From Homalodisca vitripennis (taxonomy: Eukaryota; Arthropoda; Insecta; Hemiptera; Cicadellidae), in contig NC_060213.1 of NCBI RefSeq assembly GCF_021130785.1, positions 114,344,501-114,408,500 on the forward strand: 64,000 bases of DNA, in the 5' to 3' direction. The notes beneath the pieces were generated by a model that worked only from the letters and a program-made list of their open reading frames with translations, was not told the origin of the DNA and did not search any database. Below, piece by piece: positions 11,194-22,022 of the stretch. Both the position numbers and the translations under genes were made by a program. The stretch's first letter is position 1; the number at the start of each line of letters is the position of its first letter.

Positions 11194-12474
11194 CTTGCGA
11201 GTTGAGACGTCTTTTTTCACCATCATTTCATAAAGCTCTTGAGAGTTTTCAATACGATTCAGCTGTTTCACAACCTTAGCATTTCCATACATTTCATCAC
11301 GGCCACGAAGTTTCCCAGTTTGTTTGTTGAACAACTTTTTTGCATCTTTGCTGAGACCTTCTCTATGACTGTTAATGACATCGTGTTGCACTTCTTTGAT
11401 AATAGTGCTAGCAGTTTTACAGTTTATTGCTGAATTGGTGAAGAATAGAACTGATGCGCTGAATTGGAACACATCTAAAGGTGTTAACTCATTTCTTTCA
11501 CTTTTATCAATCAGAATCGCAAGACCATGCACAATGCCAATTCCATTAACTGTCAGACTTCCTGTTTGAACTATGAGGAATGCAATGCGGCCAGCTTTGC
11601 CCATAACTTCACCAGCTCTTGCAGCGTTTGTCATAGAAGCGATCATTCGGCCTTGCGCAAATCCCAAACTTGATCCAACAATAGATAACCAACATCCTCT
11701 AGCTTCAGCATCACTCAGACCAATACTTTGGCTATGAGTTGCACGATCGTACAGAACATATGAACTTCTGGTTACTCCATAAGCACCTGTGGACACTCCA
11801 GCGGCTACAGATGCGGCCATGATTGGCCCAGCGATAGGAACTGTACAGAGTGCTGCTACTCCTACAATGGTGGCAGAAACTGTGGCTACAGTCGAAACTG
11901 TGTCAAGAAAACTTAATACTCTACTTGTCACGTCACAAGCAGGAGACGTACCAAAGGAAACACACACTTCATTAGAGTTATTGTTCTCATACAGCCCATT
12001 AGTAGGGTAGCAGTAAATGCACTTTTGAAGAGTATTATTTTGTAAGTAATCATCCCAACTGGAGTATTTGCGAGCACCTGTATCAACAAAGACACATTTG
12101 GATGAAGATTCATCTTCTCCTTTAGCTTTAAACAATGGAACAGTGTAACGATCGTTGAATACTTTCATAACCATGAAGATGCAAGCAAAGTGAATATTAC
12201 GGTTAGAGAAGTCCAAAGTCTCAACCAATTGATCACATACTTTTTCTAATACATCGAATTGCTCTTTACTATATCCTGTCTCCCGATTTTCTGGAGTTGG
12301 TATTGAAGGAGGGGGTCCGAATATACCAAAACCAACTTTTCTCCTTAATATTGACTGACTGTTTACCTCAATTACATCCCATTCTCTGTCACCTAGGAGA
12401 TCGCAGTATTCTTGCTGCGTAGTCTGTGCCTCCTTCTTGAATTCTCTAACATCTTCAGCATCCCAGTTGACCAT
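11194..12474 (-). CDS. Host gene, 5' coding exon (N-terminal 427 residues; DUF4781-like)
   Basis: A 427-codon open exon runs from an ATG at 12474 in a good context to the last base before an AAG|GTAAAA donor at 11194. It splices in phase 0 to 7513-8502. An acceptor-like pyrimidine tract plus CAG sits 12 bp upstream (exon could start at 12486), and an in-frame stop lies further up, so this Met is the likely start. The N-terminal ~180 residues are polar with clustered Cys (about 80-180). Residues about 186-235 form a hydrophobic Gly/Ala-rich segment (G-V-A-A-L ... A-G-P-I-M-A-A-S), followed by D-R-A-T-H-S-Q-S-I and a W-L-S-I-V-G-S motif. A second hydrophobic patch spans about 280-345. The pattern reminds me of the insect DUF4781 family, whose function is unknown. 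A membrane-associated or pore-like role for the hydrophobic part is only a possibility. Confidence 0.8.
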
Positions 12475-12531
12475 ATTGTAAGAGAACTGAAAGACTCTTC
12501 TGATTTTTAATAAGAAAGTATTTTACTATAA

Positions 12532-13053
12532 TTATTCAATGAACCACCAGTGAGTTGAAGGTAGTTTGGAGATTTCTGCTTGAAGATTAGCACTTCGCTC
12601 GCTGTCGTCAGAATAACAATCGAATTCTGCAGTTCTGAGACAGTCGTCTAGACCGTTTAAGTCTTCACGCTCTACAAATTCCTTGAGCGTTTCCTCTAAA
12701 GTAGCTGGTTTGTCTTCAGTGCTTAAAGGAAAGTCTTTGAATGTATCGATAAAGAATTGGAGGCCAGATCGCTGAATTCTCACTGCATCTATACTATGTG
12801 AAGAAAAAGAGTTTTCAAGGGTAGATAATTTGTAGCCTAATGCTTGCAGGGCAATTGGGACCAAAGGGCCAATTGTTCTCTTTTCTTCCAAAGTATAAGC
12901 TGTGTTTAATACGCCTGCCTTGTAAACCGCAAACAAAAGATCTTCAGCATTTGACAATATCTTCAAAAGGTCTGCTTTATTATCAAATTTACTATTTCCT
13001 ATGATCTTCAGTCCTTCAATAATCCTTTTAACAATTTTGTCTGTCTCCGTCAT
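12532..13053 (-). CDS. 173-residue ORF immediately upstream of the host gene
   Basis: A 173-codon frame on the same strand ends 57 bp before the ATG of the DUF4781-like exon. Its ATG (13053-13051) lies one base after a classic acceptor (T-rich tract, CCTCAG at 13060-13055). This suggests an upstream non-coding exon and real transcription. The protein is acidic and helix-rich, without a signal peptide, and ends with a His-Trp-Trp-Phe motif before the stop. I do not recognise it. In-frame fusion to the next exon through the GT sites near its end fails (phase mismatch or stop). A GTGAGA donor at 12783 is in phase 0 with the acceptor at 12487, so an alternative splice that drops the last third is possible. 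Other readings are a dicistronic mRNA, or a fused gene broken by one indel. Confidence 0.7.
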   Translation of the reverse strand: MTETDKIVKRIIEGLKIIGNSKFDNKADLLKILSNAEDLLFAVYKAGVLNTAYTLEEKRTIGPLVPIALQALGYKLSTLENSFSSHSIDAVRIQRSGLQFFIDTFKDFPLSTEDKPATLEETLKEFVEREDLNGLDDCLRTAEFDCYSDDSERSANLQAEISKLPSTHWWFIE

Positions 13054-13060
13054 TCTGAGG

Positions 13061-14098
13061 AAAAAACAAAGTTTATTAATAACAATTTCATAAGTAAGTA
13101 GTATTAGATAAATTGTTTATTTTAATGAGTAAATGATTAGAAACTACTAAGAAGTTTAAAGAGTGGATTTTGAGTACATCATGCACAAAAATACATTACA
13201 TAGGAATAACAAACAGCGTATGAAATTTTCAGTCAGTAAACTAGCTTGAGTATGAGCTAAGGTTACATTTCATGCACCATAAGCCTTTTAATTTACAATA
13301 AATCAGAAGTTTCTTAATATCATTTTCTTGCTTTATGATAATATAACTAACTGTACTAATAGCCCAGTCAACGAATGATTCTAGAAGAGTCAATAAATTT
13401 TAAGATGAGAAGAGTTTAAGACACTAAAAGTTCTCAAACCTATCGGTGGCGACAGATGGAGAAAGGTGATCAAAAGTTCCTTTTTTTGGTGATTCGCCTA
13501 TGTCTCATAAATCAGGCACATGTACATGTATGTTCTCTAGGAGTTGGTCCTACAGAAATATACTGTACACGTATACAAAATGACAGCTGATTAAATTTTC
13601 TACATCTTTTGTTCTTATAGTTTAATGGCTATTTGTTACCATTACTGATATATAAGATCATGTAAATTGGTAACTTTTGAGGAAACCCATATGGTAACAC
13701 ATTTTTTGCCAAATTTCTGTCTCCATCAGTGCTTCAGCGTATGAAGTAGGATTCTATCCCCTCCAAATCCTTTAATGGCCCTTTAGAATAAGTGTTGAGC
13801 ACTAACAGCATTATGTTTTAATAGTATAATATCACAAATACATTGTATCCCTTTTAAAAATTTATTTATCAATAAAAATCTATGACGAAAAAAATTGAAA
13901 ATTGGTAAGATCTGAAAGTTACTTCACCTCCTCTTCATAACATCTTCAATTCAAAATTGACTTTGGAAGATCAGTGTACAAAATTAGATAAGAGATACTT
14001 TTTAAAGCGAATATTATAAAAAATTTGATTCAGAAAATCCTTTTTTAATTCTTGTTATACATTAAACTAACTTATTAATCAATAACAACAAAATTTTA
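13061..14098. other. Presumed 5' intron/upstream region of host gene
   Basis: No coding signal. If the acceptor at 13055 is used, a 5' non-coding exon and promoter lie here or beyond 14.1 kb. I cannot locate them. Confidence 0.4.
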
Positions 14099-14620
14099 AC
14101 AATTGTCTTTTAGAGAGGCATTTCTACTCAGAAGCATCTCCTTTTCAAATTCTAGCTTCTCAATAATTAATGCCTGGTTATGAATTTCATTGAGCTGTGT
14201 CATTTCAGAGATTGTATGTGCTAGTTTTGAATTTTCATTAGTCATGTCTTGAAATGCCAATCTTAATTTATTGTTTTCAGAGAGCAGGGCATTTCCTACC
14301 TCTGCAGCCAGGGTAAGAGAGGTTTCCAGGTCTGGTTCCTCTATATTTAGGTTTTTTATTTTGTCCTGGATGTCAGAGAGTCTGAGGTCTGGTTAGGGGT
14401 TGCAGATATTTCTGATACCGCTAGTTCGTTATTGAAACAATTATTAGTAGATTTAAAAGCTAGTGCTGCCTCTTTTAAAGCTACGATGATTTTTTTATTT
14501 TTAAAATTGTCTACTAATGGATTGTCATAGAGTTGTTGGATGAGATGTTTTCGTTGTAGGGTTGCAGTGTTCGTTAAATTTGCAGTGTTGACTTTTGCAG
14601 TTGTATGGTCTTCGTACAAA
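14099..14620 (-). pseudogene. ORF1 coiled-coil fragment related to elements C and F
   Basis: On the minus strand, 14400 down to 14099 encodes a coiled-coil segment with the block L-E-T-S-L-T-L-A-A-E-V-G-N-A-L-L. That block is identical to one in the ORF1 of element F (40620-42110) and similar to one in element C. The reading frame shifts near 14370-14390, and the upstream 14400-14619 part continues in another frame. The fragment ends in a stop at 14099. No zinc finger, endonuclease or RT is attached. It is a truncated relative and a third ORF1 lineage of this family. Confidence 0.7.
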
Positions 14621-14809
14621 AGAATATTATATTTATTTTCAATAGATATTATTTTTATTACTTTAGCAGGCCAGTGGCCAAACCAAATAATTGTGTGATA
14701 TTTTTAGTAGAAAGTTCTAAAAGATAAACCAATATACAAATAAAATTTTAGAAGTATTCATCCAAGTACCTTGCAGAGTAAAACATAAATTAGATCAACC
14801 AAAGTATCA

Positions 14810-15361
14810 TTGTCAAATTCCCTACACCATTTCTATTACCTTTTGCAGTACCAACATGAAGTTCAGATTCAGTATGAAAATTATTTGATCATACACCAAA
14901 GAAGGTGTTGCAAAACATTGAATGTGGATAGGCATACTAATGATATTACAATGGAAGTAAACAAAGAACTTGAACAACAATTAGAAAAATTTACACACAC
15001 TTTGTTGTGAATACATTAAATGAGGATCTGCAAAAAAAAGCTAAACAAGAAATTGAAGATCTTAGGAATCAAAATGTCTGTCTCGAAACTATGGTGTTGC
15101 AAAAAAGAGGAGAAAAATTATTTTGCTTCAAGCTGAAATTAAAGAATTAAAGAATAACTTAGTGACATCTGAAGAGTCTTTTACTGTTGTCTCAAAAAAG
15201 AAACATGATAGTAAACGAAATAGTTTACCAGCAGTTTTAACATCCTTTTCTCAAAATAGCAAACTTAACCGTACTATTAATCACCGTTCCTACTCATCTG
15301 TGGTTAACAAAGAGCAGAATAAAGTTAATTTTCTTAAAAGGCAGTCTTTTTACAAAAAGTA
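14810..15361 (+). pseudogene. Element A ORF1, coiled-coil part
   Basis: Two broken frames (14810-15010 and 15123-15362) carry Glu/Lys/Leu-rich heptad-like sequence (E-L-E-Q-Q-L-E-K; A-E-I-K-E-L-K-N-N-L) ahead of the esterase domain. Coiled coils usually drive ORF1 multimerisation. At least three frameshifts or stops lie between this part and the esterase. Confidence 0.6.
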
Positions 15362-15479
15362 AGAATGTTGGGCCTAGTTATTTTTCTGAAAATCGCTACA
15401 ATATTTTAACACCACCCGATGATAGTGCAGTGGAGGGACACAAGTGTCTTGCATGAGGTTGAGGACAGAATTCCTGAGA

Positions 15480-16115
15480 AGAAAATGTTGATCTGTGCGG
15501 ATAGTCATGGGAAGGACTTGTCGTGGCATATTAACACCCAAATATAATAATGATCAGCATAACAAGTCTCTCAAGTCTGTGGGTTTTGTCACTCCTGGAG
15601 GCCGTGCATCGCAAATTCTTAGTAGGAAAAATATTGATGAAGAGCTAAAAAATGAAGAAGACATGTTAGTTATTATGTGTGGGACTAATGATGTGGCTAG
15701 GAATGAGGGAGAAGAAGCATTAAAAAGAATTTTAAAAAACTCTTGACGAATGTAAGGATAAAAAAATTATACTAGTGGACCTTCCGAATAGATACGAACT
15801 TGGTTGATTGGTCATGTGTCAACCAAGAGACCAGGAAGACTAACTTGGAACTCAAAAGACTCGGTGAGTGCTTACGAATGTGACTGTGGTGGAGGCTAGC
15901 AAAGCGGAGAGGCAGATGCACACATCAAACGGTATGCATCTCAATAGAACTGGTAAGAGATGGTTGGCGGAGAGAATATGTGAGGCAGCGGGGATAAGCA
16001 GCTGTCAACCCGAGCACACGTCAGGGACCAGACCGACACCGGCGGGAAACGACCAACCACCTACAGGGGACCTTCAGCCTTCGACACCACAACCAACACT
16101 GACAAACTCCTGAGT
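15480..16115 (+). pseudogene. Element A ORF1, SGNH/GDSL-type esterase domain
   Basis: Block I is visible as I-C-A-D-S-H-G-K-D-L (about 15489-15520) with the nucleophile Ser. The Gly block is P-G-G-R-A-S-Q-I-L (about 15595-15625), the Asn block is M-C-G-T-N-D-V-A (about 15675-15700), and the catalytic His block is G-M-H-L-N-R-T-G-K (about 15930-15955). These are the four signature blocks of SGNH hydrolases, which CR1-group ORF1 proteins carry. The frame changes between the blocks near 15495 and 15745, so the protein is broken. A Pro/Thr-rich tail follows. Confidence 0.75.
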
Positions 16116-16740
16116 TTATTCCATCTAAATATACAGTCCATTAGAAAATAAGTTGTTTTCTTTAGAATTAGCATTAGATAAATTAAATTGTAACATAATA
16201 ACTATCAATGAGCACTGGTTGAATCAAGATGAAAGTTCACTGTATATTCCATCAGGGTATGTTTTAGCAGATATTTACTGTAGAAAAACTCCTCTTACTA
16301 GGGGTGGGTGTTGCATATTTGTCAAAGTGGGTATAAATTACAACGTAATTAATGTAAGTAGTTTCTGTCTTGAAGGAGTATTTGAGGTATCAGCAATTAT
16401 TTTGAATGACATAAATAGCATTGTTATTACCATTTACCGTACACCTACTTCAGATGTATGTATGTTTATTTATTTATTAGAACTATTGATTAAGTTTGTA
16501 ATTAAGAAGTACAATGGAGCATTGATTATAATATCAGGTGATTTTAATATTGACATAAAAAAGAACACACTTAAAACTGTATCCTTCCTAAACATGCTTA
16601 GATCTTACAACTTATATTGCTTAAATACTGAGAGTACAAGAAACAATGCATGCCTGGACAATGTCATAACTAATGACTTGAAAGAAAAAAACTAACTGTA
16701 AAGTATTTGAACCTTGTTTGTCTGACCATGCAGGACTTTT
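16113..16740 (+). pseudogene. Element A ORF2, AP-type endonuclease
   Basis: It begins with the L-F-H-L-N-I-Q-S-I strand typical of AP endonucleases of non-LTR elements. It continues with I-N-E-H-W-L (catalytic Glu, about 16210), G-G-C-C-I-F-V, I-Y-R-T-P and S-G-D-F-N-I-D-I (about 16540-16560). It ends near D-N-V-I-T-N. A stop right after the first strand and a frame break near 16695 inactivate it. Confidence 0.75.
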
Positions 16741-17579
16741 TGTAACATTTAACAATACAAATTTAACGAGGGGATAAAGAGAATAAATATTGTAGTGTAA
16801 GAAATCTGAAACCAGGAGCAATTTCTAACTTGAAAGCTCAACTAATACACGTAGATTGGTTGCCAATTAAGAATGTATAGTGATGTAGATGAGGCTTTCA
16901 GTTTCATTTATTGGTGTATTGTCAGGTATCTATAATAACTGCTGTAAGGTTAAGAAAACTAAAGTTAACTCTTTAAGAAACAAACCGAAAGTTAATTGGT
17001 TTACACCTGAACTGAAGAAAATGAGAGAATTTTTGCTAGTTTTGTACGATAGGTTTAAAACATGGTGTAAATAATGAGGATAAAATTCAGCTTAAGAATA
17101 ACTATGCTTTGGCAAAAAAAAGATACAAGTGTAAAATTACTCAGGCAAAATAGCTGCAAATAGTCATTACATTCAAAATGCAAATAACAAGTGTAAAGCT
17201 GCATGGAATGTAATAAAAGCAGAAAGTCAAAGTATAAAATTAAGTAAAGAACCAGAAGTGGATTCCAAACAATTGAATGAATATTTTGTTAATGCTGCTT
17301 CCCAGCTAAATCAAAGTAATGCCATCAGTCAAAACAATAATAGTAGCAAAGCTTTAGAATTTTTTTAAACCAAATACCTGTCTAGTCATTCTAATTTAGA
17401 TTTAAAGTTTTAAGTGGCATCACATTACAGAATTTGATATTTTGAAATGTGTATCACAGTTAAGTTCAATCTCAAAGTGAGGACATATATGGTTTTTCAA
17501 ACAAGGTTGTAAAAGAAATTATTTATGTTATATTGGAGCCACTATTATATCTGTACAACATGATGCTTCAGCAAAACGT

Positions 17580-18900
17580 ATTTCCAAATGTTATGAAAGT
17601 AATTAAAGTGATACCTATTTATAAGAAAGGAGAATAAACGGAATCCAGCCAATTATCGCCCAATATCTTTGGTACCTATTTTTAGTAAGATTTTTGAACA
17701 TTGTATAAAAGAGCAGCTGTATGGATTATATATCACAGAATGGTCTTAATCTGTGATGAGCAGTTTGGGTTTTTATACGTGGCCGTAATACTATCAAGGC
17801 TGTAGAATCAGTAGTCAGTAAAGTCTTAAATAGTTTTTGAATGTTAAAAACCATATGTTCTGCTACACTAATAGATCTATCAAAAGCATTTGACTGCATT
17901 CCACATGACTTGCTGTTGAAAAAACTAAATCAATATGGTGTTAAGGATTGGGGAACTGAGACTTTTTTCATCATACCTCACTGGTAGAAGGCAGACGGTG
18001 GTACAGGCTAATGACCAATCTGATTTCTGTAATGTAAAAAATTGGTGTACCAACAAGGATCAGTATTGGGACCTTTCTTGTTCATTATAGCGGTGAATGA
18101 CTTTGCAAATAGCATGCCTTGCAATTCAGTTCTATATGCAGATGATGCAACACTACTGAGCAGGAACAAACAGCTAGACCTTCTTGTGGTTGGATCAGAG
18201 CAGAGCATTAGAAAGAGCAAAAAAGAATGGTTCAAAGTCAACTCTCTTGTAGTAAATAATGACAAAACTGAACACATATGTTTCTCCTTTAGATTAAGCA
18301 ATAATTTTTAAACCTGTTAAGCAGTTAGGTATATATTTAGATAGTAGGCTAAGCTGGGACTTTCATATTCAAACTATTTGTAAAAAATTAGCTAGAGTAA
18401 TTTATTTATTACGTAAATTTAAAAAGCTGTGTAAGTTCAGAGATGCTGTTGACAGCTTACTATGCATTCTTTCATCCTCATCTACTGTATGGAGTGGTGT
18501 TATGGGGTAATAGTAGTGCAGCCAAGCAAGTGTTTTTATGGCAAAAAAAAGGCACTAAGAGTAGTTAAGGGTATACCAGAAAAGAGAGTCTTGCTACCCA
18601 GTTTTTAAAGAATTACATATAATGACTCTGCCTTGTCTATTTATTTATGATTGTTTGCTAAGAGTTAAGGCAAACCTAAGTAAATATCAGCTAAGACAGG
18701 ATGTACATAGTTACCCAACTCGATATAATGGAAAGTTAGATGTTTTAAGTGTTTAGATTAGAGAAAACAAAGAAAAAGTCATATATTTATTGAAATAGAA
18801 TTGTTTAATAAAACTACCAATAATAGCTTGGTCAGGTCAGCATGGTGAAATTTAAAAATGTACTGAGGACCTGGTTTAAAGAGAAAGCTTTTTATTCTAT
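17580..18900 (+). pseudogene. Element A ORF2, reverse transcriptase
   Basis: Recognisable blocks are V-I-P-I-Y-K-K-G (about 17608), [10 protein letters not shown] (about 17876-17910), Q-Q-G-S-V-L-G-P-F-L-F (about 18048-18085) and the catalytic Y-A-D-D (18136-18147). After these come the [11 protein letters not shown] and C-K-K-L C-terminal motifs (18325-18400). The region is interrupted by numerous stops. The catalytic Asp pair is still encoded. Confidence 0.75.
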
Positions 18901-19275
18901 AGAACAATATTTGGCAAGTGATACTAGTGATATGAGATTTTAAATTAGGATAATACATTCATTACTGTTGATTTGTTGTAGTTTATTTTAAATTGTTGAC
19001 TATTTTTACCAATTTTATCTCGATTATTTTAATTCACTAGTTATAGGCTTTTTGTTATTGTTTTGTTATTCACTGTTAATCTTGTTAATATTTTCTGTTA
19101 ATTCTTGTTGTTAGTTTCTTGTTACTCTTAAATTTGTTAATTAATTATTAAAAATTAAGAAATTTGAAAGAAGCTTAAGGAAACTGAAATAAGAAGTTCT
19201 TAGTTTAAATATTTTTTTAAGCCATTCATATTACTGACGATGTTTATTGCATGTAAATCATGTTTAACAACAAAT

Positions 19276-19305
19276 AAAGATCTTGAATCTTGAATCTTGA
19301 ATCTT
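19276..19305 (+). repeat. 3' microsatellite tail of element A
   Basis: Three tandem 9-bp units of the CTTGAATCTT type follow an AATAAAGAT end. Such short tandem tails mark 3' ends of CR1/Jockey-type elements and fix the orientation of element A. Confidence 0.85.
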
Positions 19306-19497
19306 GTACAACAGTTTGAGAAGTTGACTGGAGAAGTAAAGGTGTTAAGTTCACTCAATAACAAAGGTGTTACAAGACACTGACTGTGGTTAGACTGTTA
19401 GTAGGTGGGTATCACCTTGTAACGATGTGGGTGGGTAGTAAGACTGTACTACAGAGTAAAGTGCAAGATTGCGTCTATTAGTGATCCTACCTCAATC

Positions 19498-19947
19498 ATG
19501 AGCGAAAATTGTTCAGTTTGTAATGACATTGTGCCGGATGAGGGAGGTGAATATGCAATGTGTTCTGTTAATAACTGTAGATTACATTTTGAGTGTGCCG
19601 GAATTGCAGAACAAACTTGGACCAGGATGGGACAGAAAAGAAGATGTGAATGGAAATGTAGAAGTTGTAGTAAGCCTTCATCAGGTAATATTCAGGATTT
19701 AATACAAAAACTGCATGGAGATTGTTTATTGAAAATTGAAAGCACAGTAAAAGAACAGTTAATTGCTCACACAGAATTAGTTAAAGACGAAATTGTGGAA
19801 ATTAAAGCTTCACTTCAATTTTTTTCTGACAAAGTAGATGAATACGATAAAAAAGTTGTGGGGTATCTTTCTAAATTAAAAGAGATGGAAAAATTAAACA
19901 GTAGTCTAGTTAGGGAAAATACCTCACTAAAAAAACGAGCTACGTAA
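19498..19947 (+). CDS. Element B ORF1: PHD-type zinc finger plus coiled coil (N-terminal part)
   Basis: This is a 149-codon open frame. A PHD-like finger occupies residues about 5-58: C-x2-C, then C-x4-C, H-x2-C and C-x2-C with the expected Trp. A coiled coil follows from residue 65 to the end. PHD fingers in insect non-LTR ORF1 proteins are presumed to bind chromatin or the RNP. The frame stops by a shift at about 19940. The continuation (I-D-G-I-P-E ... A-S-H-R-M-P) reads in another frame to about 20160, and an FP-like domain follows at 20190-20417. The element is non-functional, but this ORF is intact over the finger. Confidence 0.7.
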   Translation: MSENCSVCNDIVPDEGGEYAMCSVNNCRLHFECAGIAEQTWTRMGQKRRCEWKCRSCSKPSSGNIQDLIQKLHGDCLLKIESTVKEQLIAHTELVKDEIVEIKASLQFFSDKVDEYDKKVVGYLSKLKEMEKLNSSLVRENTSLKKRAT

Positions 19948-20189
19948 CCTTAAAGAGCGATTTGAGGAATTTGATCAATATAATCACAACCATAACACCC
20001 AGATTGATGGTATTCCTGAAGTTGAGGGTGAGAAGATGTAACCTGAAATTGTAACCAAACTTACAGAGATCATTCAGGTGCAATTGGATTATTCTAGGGA
20101 TATACAGGCCAGCCACAGAATGCCTACAAATAGTAAGGATAAAAGTAAAGGAAAGTAAAGATAAAAAGAATAATTTATTATCAACTAGA

Positions 20190-20417
20190 TTTGTTTCCAA
20201 TGTGCCAGAAACGAAAGTGTACATTAATGAGCATCTAACTGTGTTTAACAAGAATCTGTTGTTTAATGCCAAAAAGCTAAGAGACATTGGTTATCAATAT
20301 GTATGGATAAAGGAGGAAAAAGTATTAGTTAGAAGAGGAAATAAGGAGAAAGTTATACAAATCCGTTTTGACAAAGATATTGAGAAAATAATGAAAAGTG
20401 GTAGCTGTGTAGACTGA
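20190..20417 (+). pseudogene. Element B ORF1, C-terminal FP-like domain
   Basis: The 71-codon frame contains V-Y-I-N-E-H-L-T near its start, then K-L-R-D-I-G-Y-Q-Y-V-W-I-K and V-L-V-R-R-G. This is the pattern of the small C-terminal domain shared by insect retrotransposon ORF1 proteins and the baculovirus FP (few polyhedra) protein family. It is separated from the PHD/coiled-coil part by a shift and stops at about 20040-20160. Confidence 0.6.
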
Positions 20418-20489
20418 TAATTTTTGGCAAAACACACAAACAGATATTTGGTATTAGTTTTATTTTACTTATGTGTGTTGTAAATTATC

Positions 20490-22012
20490 CAAACAAGTTT
20501 AAAATATTTCACATTAATATTAGAAGTATTCAAAAACACTTAAATTATTGATTTACCTAGAAGTGAATAACAAGAAATACGACTTGATTATTTTAAGTAA
20601 AAATGGATAAAGTCAGATGAGAAGCAGTCCTACCAGATCCCAGGTTACAACATGACCATGCAGGCAGGGGAGAGTAATCAATCTGGAGGTGTGCTTATCT
20701 ATTTGGATAGTCATCTGGACTTTGAGCATGGATTGTTATCTATGCCCATGGCCGAAATGATTCATGTGGAACTGTCTGTTGTAATACAAAATAATAAAGT
20801 ACAAACTATCATAAATTCAGTTTTTCTCAGTTTAGAGAAGAGTTTGAAAATGTTTTAAAATTAAATAATGACCCTATCATTATTATAGGGGATATACATG
20901 TTTGTACATTCAAATATAATGGCTCTGGTCAAAATTATATAAATTTATACACATCATATGGCTTTGAAAAATTATATTAAAGAACCAACTCGAATAGTTG
21001 GAATAAGTAAATCATGCATTGATCATATTTTGATTAGAAATACTAGTGCATTAGATTTCGAAATTTATCTTTTAAAAACGTACATAGGTAACTGATCACT
21101 TTGCTTTAGAATTAAATGTCTTCAACTTGAATTTAGAATTAAGGAATAAAGTAAAGTTCTCTAAAGTTGTAGATTATGATATGCTTAGTAGGAAGTTATT
21201 GTCTGCTAATTGGTTACCCGTTCTTCAGGCATGTGATGTAAATAGCTGTGTTAAAATATTATGTGATACATATAGTAATTGTTATAATGACTCTTGTAGA
21301 CTGAGAAAGATTAATAGTAGAAATAGAAGACACAATCCTTGGATAAATGATCACTTAGTGAATCTAATAAATATGAAAAACCGTTTTTATAAATTATACA
21401 TTAGGGATATAGAAAATATTTATTTGAAATCTAGGTACAGGGAACTTTCTCATACTGTGCACAGGCAAATCAAAAAAGCCAAACTTGACTATTACTCTAC
21501 TCTTTTTGATTATAATAGCAGTAACATAAAATAGTACTGGAAAATAATTAAGAGAATTAAAAAAAAGGAAAAAATAGGTATCAGTAGAATTAATTGTAAT
21601 GGTACTCTGATTGATGTTAGTAGGAATAAGCTGAAGGTAGCAGATGTGTTTAATGATTTTTGTAAATGTTACCTCTCAGCTGAGACAGGAGCATTTTGGT
21701 AGTGATATGTTTCTTATTGACAGTGCTGATAACTGTGTTGTGTTTGAGCATTTCTCAATTAGTCACGAAAACATTGCAAGAGCTATAAATAAAATGACAA
21801 ATAAAAAAAGCTGTGGGCTGGATGGAATAAACATTATTACTATTAAGCGTAACATTAATGTGCTTTTACCGCTTCTTCTGAATATTTTTGAAAAATTTCT
21901 AAGACACGGTGTATGCCCTGATAAATTTAAGACTGCTTGTGTAGTGCCAATATATAAAGCAGGTAGCCATACAGAAGTTTCATCGTATAGACCTGTATCG
22001 TTAATTAATACA
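20490..22012 (+). pseudogene. Element B ORF2: endonuclease, linker and start of RT
   Basis: The endonuclease begins at I-F-H-I-N-I-R-S-I-Q (about 20505-20535). It continues with S-G-G-V-L-I-Y (about 20680) and I-I-G-D-I-H-V (about 20880), broken by several stops. A 135-codon linker frame (21127-21534) resembles the region between EN and RT. The next frame (21644-22033) reaches K-K-S-C-G-L-D-G-I and S-Y-R-P-V-S-L-I-N, the first RT motifs, before ending at the junction with element C. Confidence 0.7.
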
Positions 22013-22022
22013 CGTTATGTAC

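Larger units (their letters stand above)
14790..19305 (+). mobile_element. Element A: CR1-like non-LTR retrotransposon with SGNH-esterase ORF1
   Basis: Plus-strand remnants appear in the right order for a CR1-group element: coiled-coil ORF1 N-terminus (14810-15361), SGNH/GDSL esterase domain (15480-16115), AP endonuclease (16113-16740), RT (17580-18500) and RT C-terminal region (18310-18900). The 3' end is AATAAA-like, followed by tandem TTGAATC-type units (19276-19305), typical of CR1/Jockey microsatellite tails. Many stops and frameshifts make it inactive. Element B starts directly after the tail. Confidence 0.8.
19306..22012 (+). mobile_element. Element B (5' part): PHD-finger ORF1 non-LTR element, interrupted
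   Basis: This part holds a 5' leader (19306-19497), PHD-finger ORF1 (19498-20417 with breaks), endonuclease (20500-21120), a linker domain (21127-21534) and the beginning of RT to a Y-R-P-V-S-L-I-N motif (about 21985-22008). The RT breaks off there where element C starts, and resumes at 29186 with the segment just before YADD. About 130 RT residues are therefore missing at the insertion site. Confidence 0.75.
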
